NCBI GenBank assembly: GCA_008933995.1
Contig: WARS01000016.1
Coordinates: forward strand, 15,814,886-15,878,885
DNA from: Datnioides undecimradiatus
Taxonomy: Eukaryota > Chordata > Actinopteri > Lobotiformes > Datnioididae
Reading direction: 5' to 3'
Length of the DNA stretch: 64,000 nucleotides
Shown: piece after piece, positions 36,180 to 49,160 of the stretch
Numbering within the stretch: position 1 is the stretch's first letter
Layout: each line of letters opens with the position of its first letter
Program-made: the position numbers and the translations under genes
The notes under the pieces: model-generated
Seen by the model: the letters and a program-made list of their open reading frames with translations, nothing else
Told to the model about the DNA's origin: nothing
Databases searched by the model: none

Positions 36180-36350
36180 GCTCTCTTGCCATCCCTCTGT
36201 AGCTTTTGATTTTTTTCTCTTTATGTAGCTCTTTTCCCTGTTATTAGGCCTTTACCTCCTCTACCCCCTATCTATGACATTTCTCTCTCTCTCTCTCACT
36301 TTCTTTCCATGTCATTTTTCTTCTGTCTTTCTCTTCCTCCCCTTTAGTGA
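36180..36350 (+). repeat. Polypyrimidine tract
   Basis: About 170 C/T-rich bases with TCTCTCTCTCTCTCAC. Minus-strand frames here are Ser/Phe/Leu-rich shadows of the tract and its flank. Confidence 0.65.
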
Positions 36351-36359
36351 TACTATCCC

Positions 36360-38870
36360 CAGAGATAGGCTTAGTTATATGTAGAAGACCGCCTGGATAA
36401 GGGCCACACTTCCTGGGGAGAAAAAAAAACGCTGGCACATACAGAATAGAGATAATGTATATGCATACATGTAAATCGGGGAGGGGGCGGTATAAAAGCA
36501 AGAATGAAGCATAGTACAAGGATAATTAAAACTGCAAAAGAGATGAGCGAGATTGAAAAACAAAGAACATATGAAACATAATGAAAAAGCAGCAGTAATC
36601 GAAGAGGTCCTCTCATCCATAGCCTGTATTGCAGCTTCAAGGAAGACTGAAAAGTAAGGGGGGTGGGTGAAGGTGGGAGGATGCCATAACTTTATTTTTG
36701 CTGTTTGTCAGTTTTAGATTTATTACTCCCTCTCTCTGCCTCATACTTTCTCTGTGCTTCTCCTCTGGGGACCTGAGCTAGCTGAAACTTCTCCAACTCT
36801 GGAGCTGTAATTGAATAGCAGAGAGTTCTAATGGAACATTAGGCTGTTCCCGTCTTGGCAGGCCCTATTGATTTTGACTTTGCAGCATTGTAAACAATCT
36901 GGGGTAAATGTAACTGAACGGATGCAGACCTTGGTATAGGCTATAATTCTAGGGCTATTGCCATGGAACTGTTGCATTGTGGCACATCTAACAGTAACAG
37001 TGTGGTGTTGTTTGACTTTAATAGCATGTTACTGGGGGCAGCTTGCGCTTGCAACTTTCCCTAAAGAATAATAGCAGGTAATTTTTGTTTGTTTGACTTT
37101 CTATTCATGCTTTTTGTTTGTGATAAAGAAAAGAATGCCACAAAGTCCAGCTGTCAAACCCACTTGATTTTAATTGCATGTCGCCTCGGGTGCATGATGC
37201 TGGCGGGTTTCTTCTCAGAATAATAGCTTTTTTTTTATGTTATTTTATTTTTCATAGTCATGTCTAGGATACAGAGTGGCATGTTTTTATGTCCACAGTG
37301 GTCTTCATCTCTTTGAAGTCAACACCTTTCATGTAAAATAAAAAATCCCAAACAACTATTTGGACAGACTCAACAGGAAGTCAACGACTAGGAAATATTT
37401 TCTTCCAATTGCATGTCATCCTCAGCAGGTGTCAAACGACACATGAAGAGTCTTCACTTGTGAGTGACTCATGCAATTTAGTTGATGTTGCATACTGCAA
37501 GTGTATCAGTATGCGTAAACATTCTCGGCACTATTGAGAAGACGTTTAAAGATAATAAAGAGACATGTTGCTTGGCAAAATGCTACTAGTCCTGGTTGAT
37601 GATACCAATAGAGTTTGCTAAGAACAAGGCAAGCGCACTCACCATAACACATTTCACACTATGCTTTGACGATTTGGGCAATTTTTCTTTTGCTTCTCTT
37701 GTAAACACCTTTCACCTGTGCAAGAGCTATTTTTTCTGCACTGCTACTGGTCTTTCCATTACTTTGCTTAGTAAAGATAGCTTTAATCTAATGCAAGGTA
37801 AAAAAATAAAAAAATAAAAAAAATAAATATATATTGTTGTGCAGTCATTCATGAAAGCATTATTAAAACTTTTTAGGTTAATGCTGTGACTGACACCGTA
37901 GAATAGGTCAGGACTTTTGTTCTCACTGTTATAGATAGAGGGTGACACGGCTGCACTTGATGGGTATTCAGGATTCATATAATATATCTAAAGTTTTGTT
38001 ACTCTCCCAGTTTCACTGTCCTTTATCTGAAAGTTACCCTTGACTTATGATTCTTATTACATTATCTTACCCAGCTTCTATTCACCAGCTTAAATGCTTC
38101 AATACAAAGTGAGTTGCTGCTTTCATTCACCATATCTCATCATTTCCTATTCCTATGGCTTAAAATGTGTTACTCACAGGTCTTTAATAAAGAACGCTCA
38201 ACATGTGGCATTTCCAAAGTCCAGTAAATGTACAGTGTATTTGATTTACACAGCTTTTCACCCTGAATGGATGGCACTCTATACATGAGAAATTGTCGAG
38301 CCTCCAGCCTTGCAGAAAAAAGAGGAATGACTTCGGCACACCGTCTGTAATAATAAGTGTCGACGTCACCAGATAAGAGCCCCACCAAGCAGACACATGT
38401 AGAGTGCTTGTCAGATGTCGAAGCTTTCCTCATATCCTCCACAACATTAAAAAAGATATCAAATAAGAAGTCAATGCTGCCACCAAAGTTAAACTGAAGA
38501 TAATAGATAAAAGAAGACTGAAAAGTTTGACAGAGAGAGGTTAGCAGAGGTTAGTAGAGCCAGGGGGAGTGGGAATCATTTGATCATTTTAAGAGAAGAA
38601 AGAATATGGCCATGATTTTTTTATTCAATACTCAGCTTACTCAGAGGTGTGTGGTTCAGCATGTGTGTACGTCTGTCTGCATATGGGTCTGTCTATGTGG
38701 GCAAATGTCCAAAGTTCCTGTGTGTCCACTGTGTGAGTGTCCGGCATGTACGTGTGCGCCAGACATGGTCGCGACCCATGTAAAAATAGTCTCCATTAAC
38801 ATTTAACAGCATTTTTCAGAATGTCAGGAGAATGAAAGTCACATTGGCCCTGGAGGGGACAGAGGAAACG
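36360..38870. other. sgcz: Intronic sequence, no gene seen
   Basis: This is mixed sequence. An A-rich run with T interruptions is at 37798-37834. The interval 36768-36910 is less AT-rich and looks like unique, possibly constrained DNA (see findings). Confidence 0.5.
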
Positions 38871-38877
38871 AGACAAA

Positions 38878-39249
38878 ATGAATAAGAATATTAATCCCTT
38901 GCTCCAAAAGATCATTCCATCCCTCCCTCCAGCTTCTGTCTCACGAGGTCACGTCATCCAAAAGCCACAACAAATCCCCTCATCACAAAACTTGACTGGA
39001 GATAAAGGGCACATCATGCCATACCGCGTTAAATCTGAGCATTTTGATAATGCTGTCATTAAAACGGATATCGCTTCCCCCAAAGTCCATCAAAATGTGC
39101 TCACCACTTCCATGTCAAGCCAAATTGTATGGAGTTTCAGGCATCCAACTCAAAGCCTTCCAAGTATAAGCGCTGGCCAGCATGATGGTGTTGGACCTAA
39201 TGCATCTTCTTACACAGGTTTCAACCTATGTGTTGTAGATGTAATGTAG
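38878..39249 (+). other. Unrecognised 123-codon open frame
   Basis: An ATG-started frame of 123 codons has mixed composition and is not built from a simple repeat. It begins MNKNINPLLQKIIPSLPP and shows no signal peptide, membrane segment or motif that I know. There is no sign of a promoter or splice sites. Frames of this length are expected by chance in 64 kb of AT-rich DNA, so I treat it as probably non-coding. Confidence 0.12.
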
Positions 39250-42200
39250 TGTTGCAGTTTCTACAATGCACCACACTGTACTCATTCAATTTCAAGAAAA
39301 TACATGATTCATAAAAAAAACATTCTTTACTTTTTTATTCACCTTCTTTTCTTTAAACCTGTGCTCACAGAAAAAAAAGTGTGATTTATTATTTTGAAGA
39401 GTTTTTTTTCTCCTTCTTTTGTACACTACCCCATGGGTATGGCCATGAAATGATATGCCTCCTTTAATAAACTAAATTTAAAAAAGCAATACCAGCTCTT
39501 GAACACCTTCCGTTCCTCACAACTAATCCTGGCTCTAGGCAGTGTTTCCCTCCACATCCATAAATGCTGCACTGCTGGCATAAAGACAGTAGTAACCATT
39601 GAGCACAAGGCCATCAGCTGTGTGCCAGCACTCCATTTAACATTTGATTTAGTGAACTACACACACTCAGGGTCATTGATAGTTGGCTGGGATTCTTCTT
39701 GAGTGCAGTTTTTATTTTAGACTTTATTACCTAAACTCAAAGTTACTCTATACTTTTACCTTTATATAGGATTGTGTTTGTCCTATCCTTGTGTAACAAC
39801 CATGGCTTCAGCCATGATAAGACAACCGCAATTTAAAGCAAAAAAGGATTGTGATGCTTCACTTTAAAGTGTATAGAGCTGAGTTTTCTTAGGATATTTT
39901 ATTTGAATACCACCCCCCCATCCACAGTTCTGGAGTCTGTGCAGTAATTGGCATGATGATCAGGCGAGCAGATAGCTTTGTACAGACAAATTTATCTTTT
40001 AGCCCACAGCCAGTTTCAACGATAGCATCGGTGGGAAAATGAGGGCCTATATTAGGTGACAGTACAGTTAAGACAGAGATGTTTGATTCTTCCATAGCTA
40101 GAGCTATGCACTTACTAAAGTGTGTTAAAGCATTTGCTCAGTGTGATCGCCATGTCATATTAGGTGTGTAGAATGTATGCTCTAACATAAGGGAGATTCA
40201 TGGTCAACTCACTACACTGGGTAGTACACTACAATAATGTTTACTCTACTCTCTTTAAAAGACAAAAAGTGTTCATGATAGCAGAAAATATCTTTGCTTT
40301 GGAAAAGAAATTTCATCCCATATTATTGATTTTTAAGGACACCTTAATGATATAGAAAGAAAAACAAATTTAAAAAAAGTTTTTATATGTCAAGAAAAAA
40401 AATTAATTAAAAAAAATTGTACTGGAATAAAGTAGGTCAGCGAAGTAATAAATAAACAATACATTGTGCTAAGATCAGGTCTTTTGCATCACATGTACTT
40501 TATTAATTTTGGGGGTTTTTTTTGGCATTTGGCAACTCCATACTGTTGTCTGATAAAGTTATTTCTTTCTACGTAATTCAGGCTTGCAAGTGTTAACATT
40601 GCTGATCAAAGTTCAGGAGCAGCAGCACCAAGGCATTTCCTGTGGATCTTCCAAGAGCTAGAGAATAATAAAAAATAATGCCGAACTTTAACTTCTGTCT
40701 TAAGAAGATAGTAAAAGGGCCAGACTGCATGTTGAAGAAAATCAGAATGCCAGCAGCTAAAAATGTGCAAGTAAATCCAGAGCAATGTGAGCCATACCTT
40801 GGTTGTCATACCAGGAGGATGTAAAAAAATATATCCAGGCGTTCAAAGCCAGTTTGTAGCCATCTGACAATCAGTGGCAGGGGATATACCCCATGAGGAA
40901 ACATGAGAGCCCCCCCAGCTCACTGCTTGCTAGCAACCTGGATGCTGCTTAGAGTGTGGGAAAAGCTGGAGGCAGGGCTGATGAAAAGCTTTTTCAATCA
41001 GTATCTGTGTGTATATATTAATAAATTGAATGTATCTGTCTGTCAGAGTGCGTGGCCTGACAGTGGCTAGTGGCACGTAGGACAATAGGAGAGACAGTTT
41101 TGTGCAAGTGATATTCATACTGGCTCAGAGTACTTGATAGTATTTCCCATCTAAATATTCTAACTTTTTCTCATAAATTTGTTCTCCAAATGTAATAAAT
41201 TAACTGTCAAAATTTTGCACCTTAATTTTTTTTCTTTTCTTCCCCCTAACACTGGCACTAATAGTCCCTCATCTCCCCTCTCTCATGGCATCTCTCCCTT
41301 TTATATATCACAAATTACTATAGAGTCCAAGAGACTGATTGGTAGATTGGTATATGTATCTTCACTTTTAATAAAGTACAGTCTTGGTAGCTCAGGTTAT
41401 TTGCATTTACTGCACATGTGTAGAAAATGTACATACACAACTTTGATAACTTTGCATGGCAGTACAAATTAAGGTGCACTTTAATATGATACATTTATAG
41501 GCCACTCTCATAATATACAGCTCCCTTTACACACAGATACATGTACTGTATGTATACAAATATCTGTGAACATACAACTGGCAGTTCATTTATGTGTGTT
41601 TTCGACAAGAGGAAATTTACAGAATAAAATTATACCTCCTGTACTCAACACACAATGAAATCTTTCTATATCTTATACACATATGCACCGATATTGATAA
41701 TAGGTAATATTGTTTAAGAAAATATTATGTACATATTTATTTGAAATCCATATCAGCTACATACATTTTGGCTTGCTCATGGTGAAAACTCACTCTCGAG
41801 AGTCGAGAGACTTTGAGAGTGCATTTATGCACACCCCAGCACGATCCTTGTCCCTGCCAGTGATATGTATTCACAGGTTGTTGCCAGGGGAACGGTCACA
41901 ATCCACTGTGTGAAATTAATTAAGGGTGGACATTTGAATTAATTAACTGGATGGGAGTGTGGCATTACACTGTTCTGGCCTTATGACATTAAACACACAC
42001 TCACGCTCACATGCACACGCATGCATAGACATACATGCTTGCACTGAAGAGACACACACAGATTAGATTTAATTACCAGTGTGTAGATCATTGGTACAAT
42101 GCGGTTCAGCCTTAATTACATATTGTACTGTTCCTCTGTGTGTGTGTGTGAAGGAGAGGAAGCCCATGACAAAAAAAAAGAGATGGTAAGTGGATCAGTT

Positions 42201-42840
42201 GCATTTCAGTTACATGAACGTGAGTGCAAAGTAAGCAGGTTTCACTTTCTGCTGCTCCATTGTAACATCCACACATTATGTCTTATGCTAACTCAGCTGG
42301 AAAGGCAACTCTCACAGTTGCAATAGTTGTCTCCACTGAAACTCACATATTCCCTGAGGAAATAATCTACTGAACACCTGTGTTTGTGTGTAAAATGTTC
42401 ACCCCCTGTAGGTTTAAAAGGTGGTGCTAAAAATTTGTAATGTGCTAGAGAGAGGTGGAATACACATTTGCAAAAAATGCTCAATCACTCCTACGTTATA
42501 ATCTGCTCTTCACATGTGATGTGATAAGTACACAACAAACTGACTTGCCATTTGCGTCAAAAATAGTGCAGGTTGCCTTGGTCACTAGAGGCAAATACAA
42601 ACATTTAAGTGTCTGAGATATATGAACTACATATATTTACTGGTTTGCTTTCTTGAGCTGGATGTATACAGTGAAATAGACACATGGTCTGGTCCACCTA
42701 GTCTGCTGATAATTAAAAAACAGTCCAAAGCTTCATTACCATGTGTGGGACAGGAAGTGGTTGATAATAATTTGCTAAGTCCTTGTTGAAATTACAGCCT
42801 GCAGGTTTGCCGCCATCATAAGCCTCAGGATGACTGTTCC
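39250..42840. other. sgcz: Intronic sequence, no gene seen
   Basis: This is AT-rich DNA with short A and T runs (39316, 40370-40420, 40510). An imperfect hairpin, CACTCTC to GAGAGTG, is at 41791-41821. A CG-containing unique stretch at 41880-41990 includes GTTGCCAGGGGAAC. Confidence 0.5.
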
Positions 42841-42845
42841 CCCTT

Positions 42846-42869
42846 CATTTATAATCCGCATTATAAATG
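42846..42869. repeat. Perfect 10-bp inverted repeat, 4-base loop
   Basis: CATTTATAAT (42846-42855), the loop CCGC and ATTATAAATG (42860-42869) form a perfect stem. It sits in otherwise non-repetitive DNA with several CG dinucleotides. Confidence 0.9.
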
Positions 42870-42879
42870 CCGCTGAACT

Positions 42880-45385
42880 ACTGAGGTAAATTGAAGGGAC
42901 AACACCTAACGGTTAAGTGCTCCAGGTCTGGGGAATAATTTGGGGAAAGTACTGTAACATCAGTCTAGATAAAGTAGCACACAGATTTGTTGATTAAGCT
43001 GCACACTCTGCCACTCTGACTTACATGTGACGTCTTTCTACTGAGCCTGCCAAAACAGTGGAACTGCGGTGTCAGGAGTGTTTGGTCGCAGCCACTTTTC
43101 TGTACAAACAGTTGGCAGATGAGACTGCGTGTGTGTTTGCATGTGTAGCTAACTTAGCTTGTGGAGTCAACACGTATCTAACAATAAGCCATGATTAATT
43201 CAGTCCCTGCTTCTTTTTGCTTAAATTGAGAAGAATAAGTTCAGTTTAGCAGTGGATCAAAAAAGGCTGAGCCAGGCAAACATGTCTGCTTTTGACCAAG
43301 GCTCATCCAATCCCTGGAATGACTACAGTCTTCCTCTTTCATCCTGCCAACCCCAGAGCTCTGGATGAGGATGGATCTCTTTGTTTTGCCAGAATTCAAG
43401 AAGCTGATTTCCTCTGTTAAAAACAGGGAGAGGGCTATTGGTTTACCTCTGTAACTAATTTTAGTTCTTAACTTAAAATATTAACAGGTGGTCTTCCTTA
43501 TGTAAAAATAAGCTAAGTACTTGGTTTTATATTCACTTGTTGTGGGTAACTGATTTATTCTTTTTATTGACAATGGATGGCTCATAATAGAGAATACAAA
43601 TTGGTAGTCTGGAAACTGATGGTTGTTTTCAAGATACTGTGCCCTTTGTACAGATGTAGTATTTGAGGAAAATGCCTCAGGCAATTGGACAGCCTCCCTT
43701 ACTTACTTCTTTCCTAAAGTAACAAGTCCAGCAGCATTTTGACATGTGTTCCTTCCTTGATGTCACATGGTATTCTTCCTGGTAAAATCATAAAGGATTT
43801 AGTCCACCTTGACATAGAGGTCTACTGTCTCTGGAGTCAGTACAATGACAAAACAATAGATCTGCCACTGAGAGAATCCCAGTGCTGTACTCAAATGTCT
43901 GAAGATCCTCTTCTCCCTTAAGATGTTAAAGCCTGGCACAGCTGAAGAACAGAAAAGCCAATTATCATACCAAAACAATGGGAAGCCTCCATAGCGCTCT
44001 GCTCTAAAGATGATGTCAGGGAAATCCAGAGTTCCAGCCAAGAGGCCCTGCCTAAGTTGAAACTGGCAGGCAGATGCGTAGATCATTGGACCTGCTTGCG
44101 CAGCAGAAAAATTGTTGATGGTACTCCTCAACAAAAAAGGGTGCCAAAGCTGTAGTCTTTCATTAACAACACACATTGCAAAAATAAGATGGACAAAACA
44201 CCACGTAACAATCACTGGCTGGGTCCTCGGACCAAGATTAAGCTGAACCTAAATTGACAGCCAGTCTTAAGGAAAAGTCAAGAGAAAGTGAAAAGACAGA
44301 CAGAAGAGAACCTGAAACTCCAAGACCACAGAAAGTCCAACTAATTACCTAATGCAAATTGTTGCAAAGGAGTCCCATAGCTGTAAAACTGTAACGTGCA
44401 AAAATATGAAATAACAAATTCCGATGAATATCCACCATCCGTTCCCAAAAAATCTGACAATGTAGTTCAGACTGAAGATATGATCCACGATGGCTGTACA
44501 TACCCATGGATCCTTTTTGAGTTGTCCATCTTCATACTCAAACAATGAGTGAAGGGCTGCCCCACACAGATCTTTCAGAGGGAGTACAGATATGTAGAAA
44601 TAAAGTACAGGAAAGTAACACAGCAGAGGGAACTCAGATTAAGGACTAAGCACTGGATGGAGATCAAAGCGGGATATAACAAGAATGTAAATAAGCTGGG
44701 GGTCTTCAGTTGCCTGGAAAACTGAACGTTGAAAATTAACTGAAGTGAAGACAGTTGAATGAGAGATCAAAGACAAAAAGACAGAAAAAGAGATGAAAGA
44801 AGTGTGATTTTGCACTTTATCCTTTGAAATCTTGTGTCCATATTCTTTGCTTGTCCCAGCCTAGTCCTATGCTTGGACACTGTTTATCACTTACAGAACT
44901 AGTGTATTACATATTTGAAAAGTTTCAACTCTGAGAATCATTTCTAGACTATTTTCTCAACTTTTTCATCATTGGATCCAATTATAGACTTTTCCTCCTT
45001 GTTCCAACTTTGTGAGCCAGTCATTACTACCCTGCCATAGTGCTCCCTGTTCATTAATTGTTTTAATATGCCATCACCCTCAGCACCTCCTGAAGGAAAC
45101 CTATGCTACCTCCTTAAGTGCTAACATTACCTTTATATCTTGAGTGAACTCTTGAGACTGGTCTTTTGAGGACAGCGAAACAGTGTAGTTAGTCAAGAGC
45201 TATGCATATAAGTACTTGCAGTTCATTGCAAAAACAATATGACAATATAAAAGGGGTGAGTCACACGAACAGAGAATTACAGCCTGAATATAAAGCTTGT
45301 GATCTCACTGTTTAGGCATCTGACCCATAATTTTACTGTTTTAGTTCACTCGCTCCACTCTTATCACACTTTTGGCAACAAGAGC
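42880..45385. other. sgcz: Intronic sequence with unrecognised minus-strand frames
   Basis: Two minus-strand frames, 44345-44545 (66 codons) and 43799-44215 (138 codons), have aromatic-rich, membrane-like stretches such as YIVRFFGNGWWIFIGICYF and GGFPLFWYDNWLF. I do not recognise either. The + strand of the same interval is also partly open. No poly-A tail, splice structure or family match is visible, so no gene is called. Confidence 0.4.
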
Positions 45386-45389
45386 ATCC

Positions 45390-45520
45390 TGAAAGACAGT
45401 TATTGATATGTTGATGAACATAGTGGAGCATTTAGCAGCTAAAGACCCAGATGTTTCCCTGGCATTGATAGAGACCAAAACCAGAGCTAAAAGGACAGTG
45501 ACTTCTGAGTGGCCAAAAAC
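45390..45520 (+). repeat. Dispersed fish repeat fragment
   Basis: The stretch contains GAAAGACAGTTATTGATATG, GAACATAGTGGAGCATTTAG, CAGCTAAAGACCCAGATG and AGAGACCAAAACCAGAGC. I recognise this series as a dispersed repeat common in percomorph genomes. Its class is unknown to me. The minus-strand frame at 45341-45610 is a shadow of it. A CTGCTGCCCCCAGCTGGC word follows at 45654 and may belong to the same insertion. Confidence 0.65.
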
Positions 45521-45655
45521 ATGATACCAAATAATTGATGCAGTTCTTCTATAATTGCTAGTTGAAAAACAAAATCCACCATTGATGAACAAGTTCACTA
45601 CATTGATCAAAAAGGAATAAAATGTCGATGTTGCACTTACATGTTTTTTTTCTCT

Positions 45656-45671
45656 GCTGCCCCCAGCTGGC
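45656..45671 (-). promoter_or_regulatory. CTCF-like motif on the minus strand
   Basis: On the minus strand the sequence reads GCCAGCTGGGGGCAGC. Its CCAGCTGGGGGCAG differs from CCASYAGRKGGCRS at one of 14 positions. It probably lies within or next to a dispersed repeat. Confidence 0.3.
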
Positions 45672-45699
45672 TCAAAACAAAATTAGTCATTACAGATTA

Positions 45700-47254
45700 A
45701 CAGTCATGTGTGAGTCATCTGTTTCAAATCATCTGTTTTTCATTTGTAGAAAGTAAAGAAGAATAAGTAGATGGTCTACTGCATGAGGCTCTTGTCTTCT
45801 CTCTTGTGTGACTACTGCAAATACAATCAGTTCATTCTTTTTATTTGAAACTATTTCCATGTAGTGTTTTCCATTCTGGAAAACAAAGTCCACTCTTGTG
45901 TCTTTCCTGTCATAGTGTTTAAATCCATCCTCAGTACTTTCTGTCTCATTTGTGTCCTCTATGTCTCATGAACCGTTACAAGAATGAATTCCAAGTCCTA
46001 CTCTTGGCATTTAGCCCATTTTTGCTACCCAGTTTAACCTTGCCCATTCAGATGCGCATGGAAATCTTGACCAGCACTATAGTGGTGTGTTTGCAGATCC
46101 ATGACTACATACTTGTAATGTCTTTCACATCTTACTGCACTGTTCTCACCTATCATAGTGGACTAATGGTGACAAAGTAGTCTCTCTCATTTCTCTAGTC
46201 CCTTTGCTACTGATTTTTGATGCAGAACAGAAATAAAGTTAAGGCCTATCTTTTCATACTGGCAAATAATGACGACATGCTCACTGCATATTATAGAAAA
46301 TGAATACATTCCACCAGGTTCATTTAGCTTCAGACCCGTTCGCTGTGTCTTCTATCTCTGTTATATCTTATCCCTTAGACAAATTCCCAGTTGTCTCTCT
46401 CACACTCTCCTCTCATCTTTGTCAACCATTCCCATGTCCCATTTTATGCAATGTTTCACCATCAAGAGAATCCACTTCATCTCTCTCATGTCCCACCCTT
46501 GTAAACCATCCCCAGTAATTATGGAAGCAGCTACGCGGCTGGGGATTTCATCACATGGCTGAGAGCTCTGCAGAGATGCCAACATCAGGAAATCCCTGTC
46601 ACAGCAATGAGACACTAACAAACCACAAGACATATTGAACTGCAAGAAAATGAGCCAAAAAGCCCCGAGGAGCTGTGATTAAAGCCTCCATTCGGAAACC
46701 GAATGCAAACACAAAGGTTGCCCTACTAAAGAATGTTAGAAAGACGAGGTTTGAAAAAAACAATTATTTTTCTCCCTTGATTGTCTTCATGCAAAGAGCG
46801 ATAAAATTGACAGACTTTAACACCAAAAGGGCTAATTGTTACACTTGATTGGTTTTTGGCATAGCATAAATTCTCAAGAATCCATTAAGACAAACACTCT
46901 GAAACTTTTAGTCCATTCGCAAGTTCTGGAAAATTCTGCCCAATTCCCTCTTCAAAGTGTTTCTAAGCAGACAAAGAATTGCACAGCATTTTTTTTTTCT
47001 TGTACTATTTAACAGGATTGGGTCTTTATGGAAAATAAGAACATGAAAACTCCCACCAGCCTCAAGCCCCCAGTGAATCAGAGTTTTCAGTTTGAAGCAG
47101 CCACATCCCTTCTAACACTGCTCCTTTGGGGGAAGAGCGAGGCCCTGGCATACATTATTCAGCAACTATGACTATGGGATAACAAGCTGGTGAGGCTAAG
47201 CAGGATAAAAGACACATAAGTAAGTGTTCAATGTGTGTGTACATATATATATAG

Positions 47255-47255
<1 letters not shown>
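45700..47255. other. sgcz: Intronic sequence, no gene seen
   Basis: This is unique-looking DNA. The interval 46505-46960 has no simple repeats and could be constrained. The + frame at 46269-46562 has no recognisable product. Confidence 0.5.

Positions 47256-47260
<5 letters not shown>

Positions 47261-47296
<36 letters not shown>
47261..47296 (+). repeat. (GT)18 microsatellite with AT flanks
   Basis: A pure GT run is flanked on the left by ACATATATATATAGATATAT and on the right by ATCATATACATATACATAT. Confidence 0.96.
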
Positions 47297-47298
<2 letters not shown>

Positions 47299-47299
47299 C

Positions 47300-49135
47300 A
47301 TATACATATACATATTTAATTAAATTTAGGAACATGTTGATGCATTCAGGTTATTTCTGCTGTTATCCCTTTTTTCTGTCTTGCTTTGTGTGGTTTCATT
47401 TCTTTAAACTGCGACGTCTGTGACGTAGATCAGGTTTGCAGCGAAAAGGCAAAGGATAAGCCAGTGCATTCTAGTGTTATATTTCCCCCAGCAATGATCA
47501 CTGTGATCTAGATTAGCACTGGAACTGACAGCCTTTAGGCGAGTGATAGACCAGTAATGTAAGTGTTATTTATATCTGCGAGCTATGACAGCTATCTGAT
47601 CTTTCTTGCTTTGATGGAATGGATTGTCCTGACTTTGTAGAGGTGACAGGGTTAAAGAGAAGAGTCTGTATAGCCATTAAAGGAAAAATGGGCTTTGAAC
47701 ACACACATACACACACATACACACCCAAGCACCCATATAACTATAGGTTCAGCACAAATGAAAAAGGATCTGTTATGATCCCCTGGGGAATTGGATGCAA
47801 CAGAGACAGCAAGGAAACTACAGGAAGAGAGAGGGACACCAGAACAATAAAACATATATATGGAAAAGTATCAGATGTTAAATGAATTTTGAAATGCACA
47901 ATATCGTTCAAAAGCCATTTTGAAATCATGACTCTGCAGCATCTGTCTCAAAGCCAATGTTCCAATGACAGCAACCGCACAACAGTCATATTAGAGTGAA
48001 CGAGTAAGAAGCAAACAAACAAAAACAAATTTTGGGAGAAGTTGTCTCAAGTTGTTTTTGATTATAGTATTGAAGAGACAGAGAGAGAGAGAGGCAGAGA
48101 GAGAGAGAGAAAGTGTGTGTGTGTTTGTGTCATCCAGTTCAGGTCTCAGAAACTGACCCTGATCAATAATCTGTTAGCAGCAAGACATGTCTGCGTGGAC
48201 AGGCATAAATACACACACACACACACACATACACAAGCACACGTGTATTTACACACATACAGGTGAACAATTTTGACTATAGTCACATAGACATTCATGA
48301 TTGGTATCTACATAGGTATAGACAGGTAAACTATCTCTTTAACACACAGACACAAACAAACTTTTCTATAGTTAACTTATTCCCTTTTCACCTCAAGTAT
48401 TTCTACCACAGGGGAATATTTCATGGCAAATGGAGCACCACAACTTTATCTGCTCTGCTCCCCGCCTCTTCGCTTATCTCGTCCCTCCTCTCCTACCCTC
48501 AAACATGCCACAGGACACAGGTCTGAGGGGAAAACGGGTTGCTATAGAGACAAATACAGCTATGATGCAGTCATAGACATTTGTTCATGTTAATTTGGTT
48601 GCTTTGAGTTTAAACAAGGCCCCTGTATCCAGTGTCCATGTTTGATGAGAAAGTGCATACTCAATAATGACATGTTTAAGTAAAGAAGCATTGAATGGCA
48701 ACATGTTTCCTGCACAGCATCAGATGTCATATACTGTTTGTGAGCATAAATGCCTGCAAATACATTTTACAACATATATATTAGTCCCACTAATTGGCAC
48801 TGTAGTCCTACAGTCCAGGGTCATGATTCACCCTCTCATTCCTTCATCGTCATTACAACACAATGGATTTCACTTTGCCTATCAGTGCATGTTTTAAACA
48901 GACATAGCTACATGATGTTCAAGGCATCCATTTACATTTTACATAGTGAGTCATATATGTTATTGCTGGATTTGCATGTGTGTATGTGTGTGTGCAGGTG
49001 TTACACTAAAATATGGACTATGGAAAATTAGGCATACAAAAGCTGGTGTTTATAGTGAGAGAGTTCTCATTAGATAAGCACTTATTATTTTAGTTTGTGA
49101 CCCATGTGTCCATGTTTGTCCATGTGACCCAACAT
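47300..49135. other. sgcz: Intronic sequence with GA and CA repeats
   Basis: An interrupted GA run at 48075-48112 passes into a short GT run, and (AC)9 is at 48211-48229. The rest is AT-rich unique DNA without a recognisable gene. Confidence 0.6.
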
Positions 49136-49139
49136 TTGC

Positions 49140-49160
49140 TTTTTTTTTTTTTTTTTTTTT
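49140..49160 (-). repeat. 21-base T run (poly-A on the minus strand)
   Basis: Twenty-one T in a row follow AACATTTGC and precede GCTCATACC. Read on the minus strand, this is a long A tail after about 270 bases that also carry an open frame (49163-49432). It may be the tail of a retroposed sequence, but I could not identify a family or target duplications. Confidence 0.6.
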
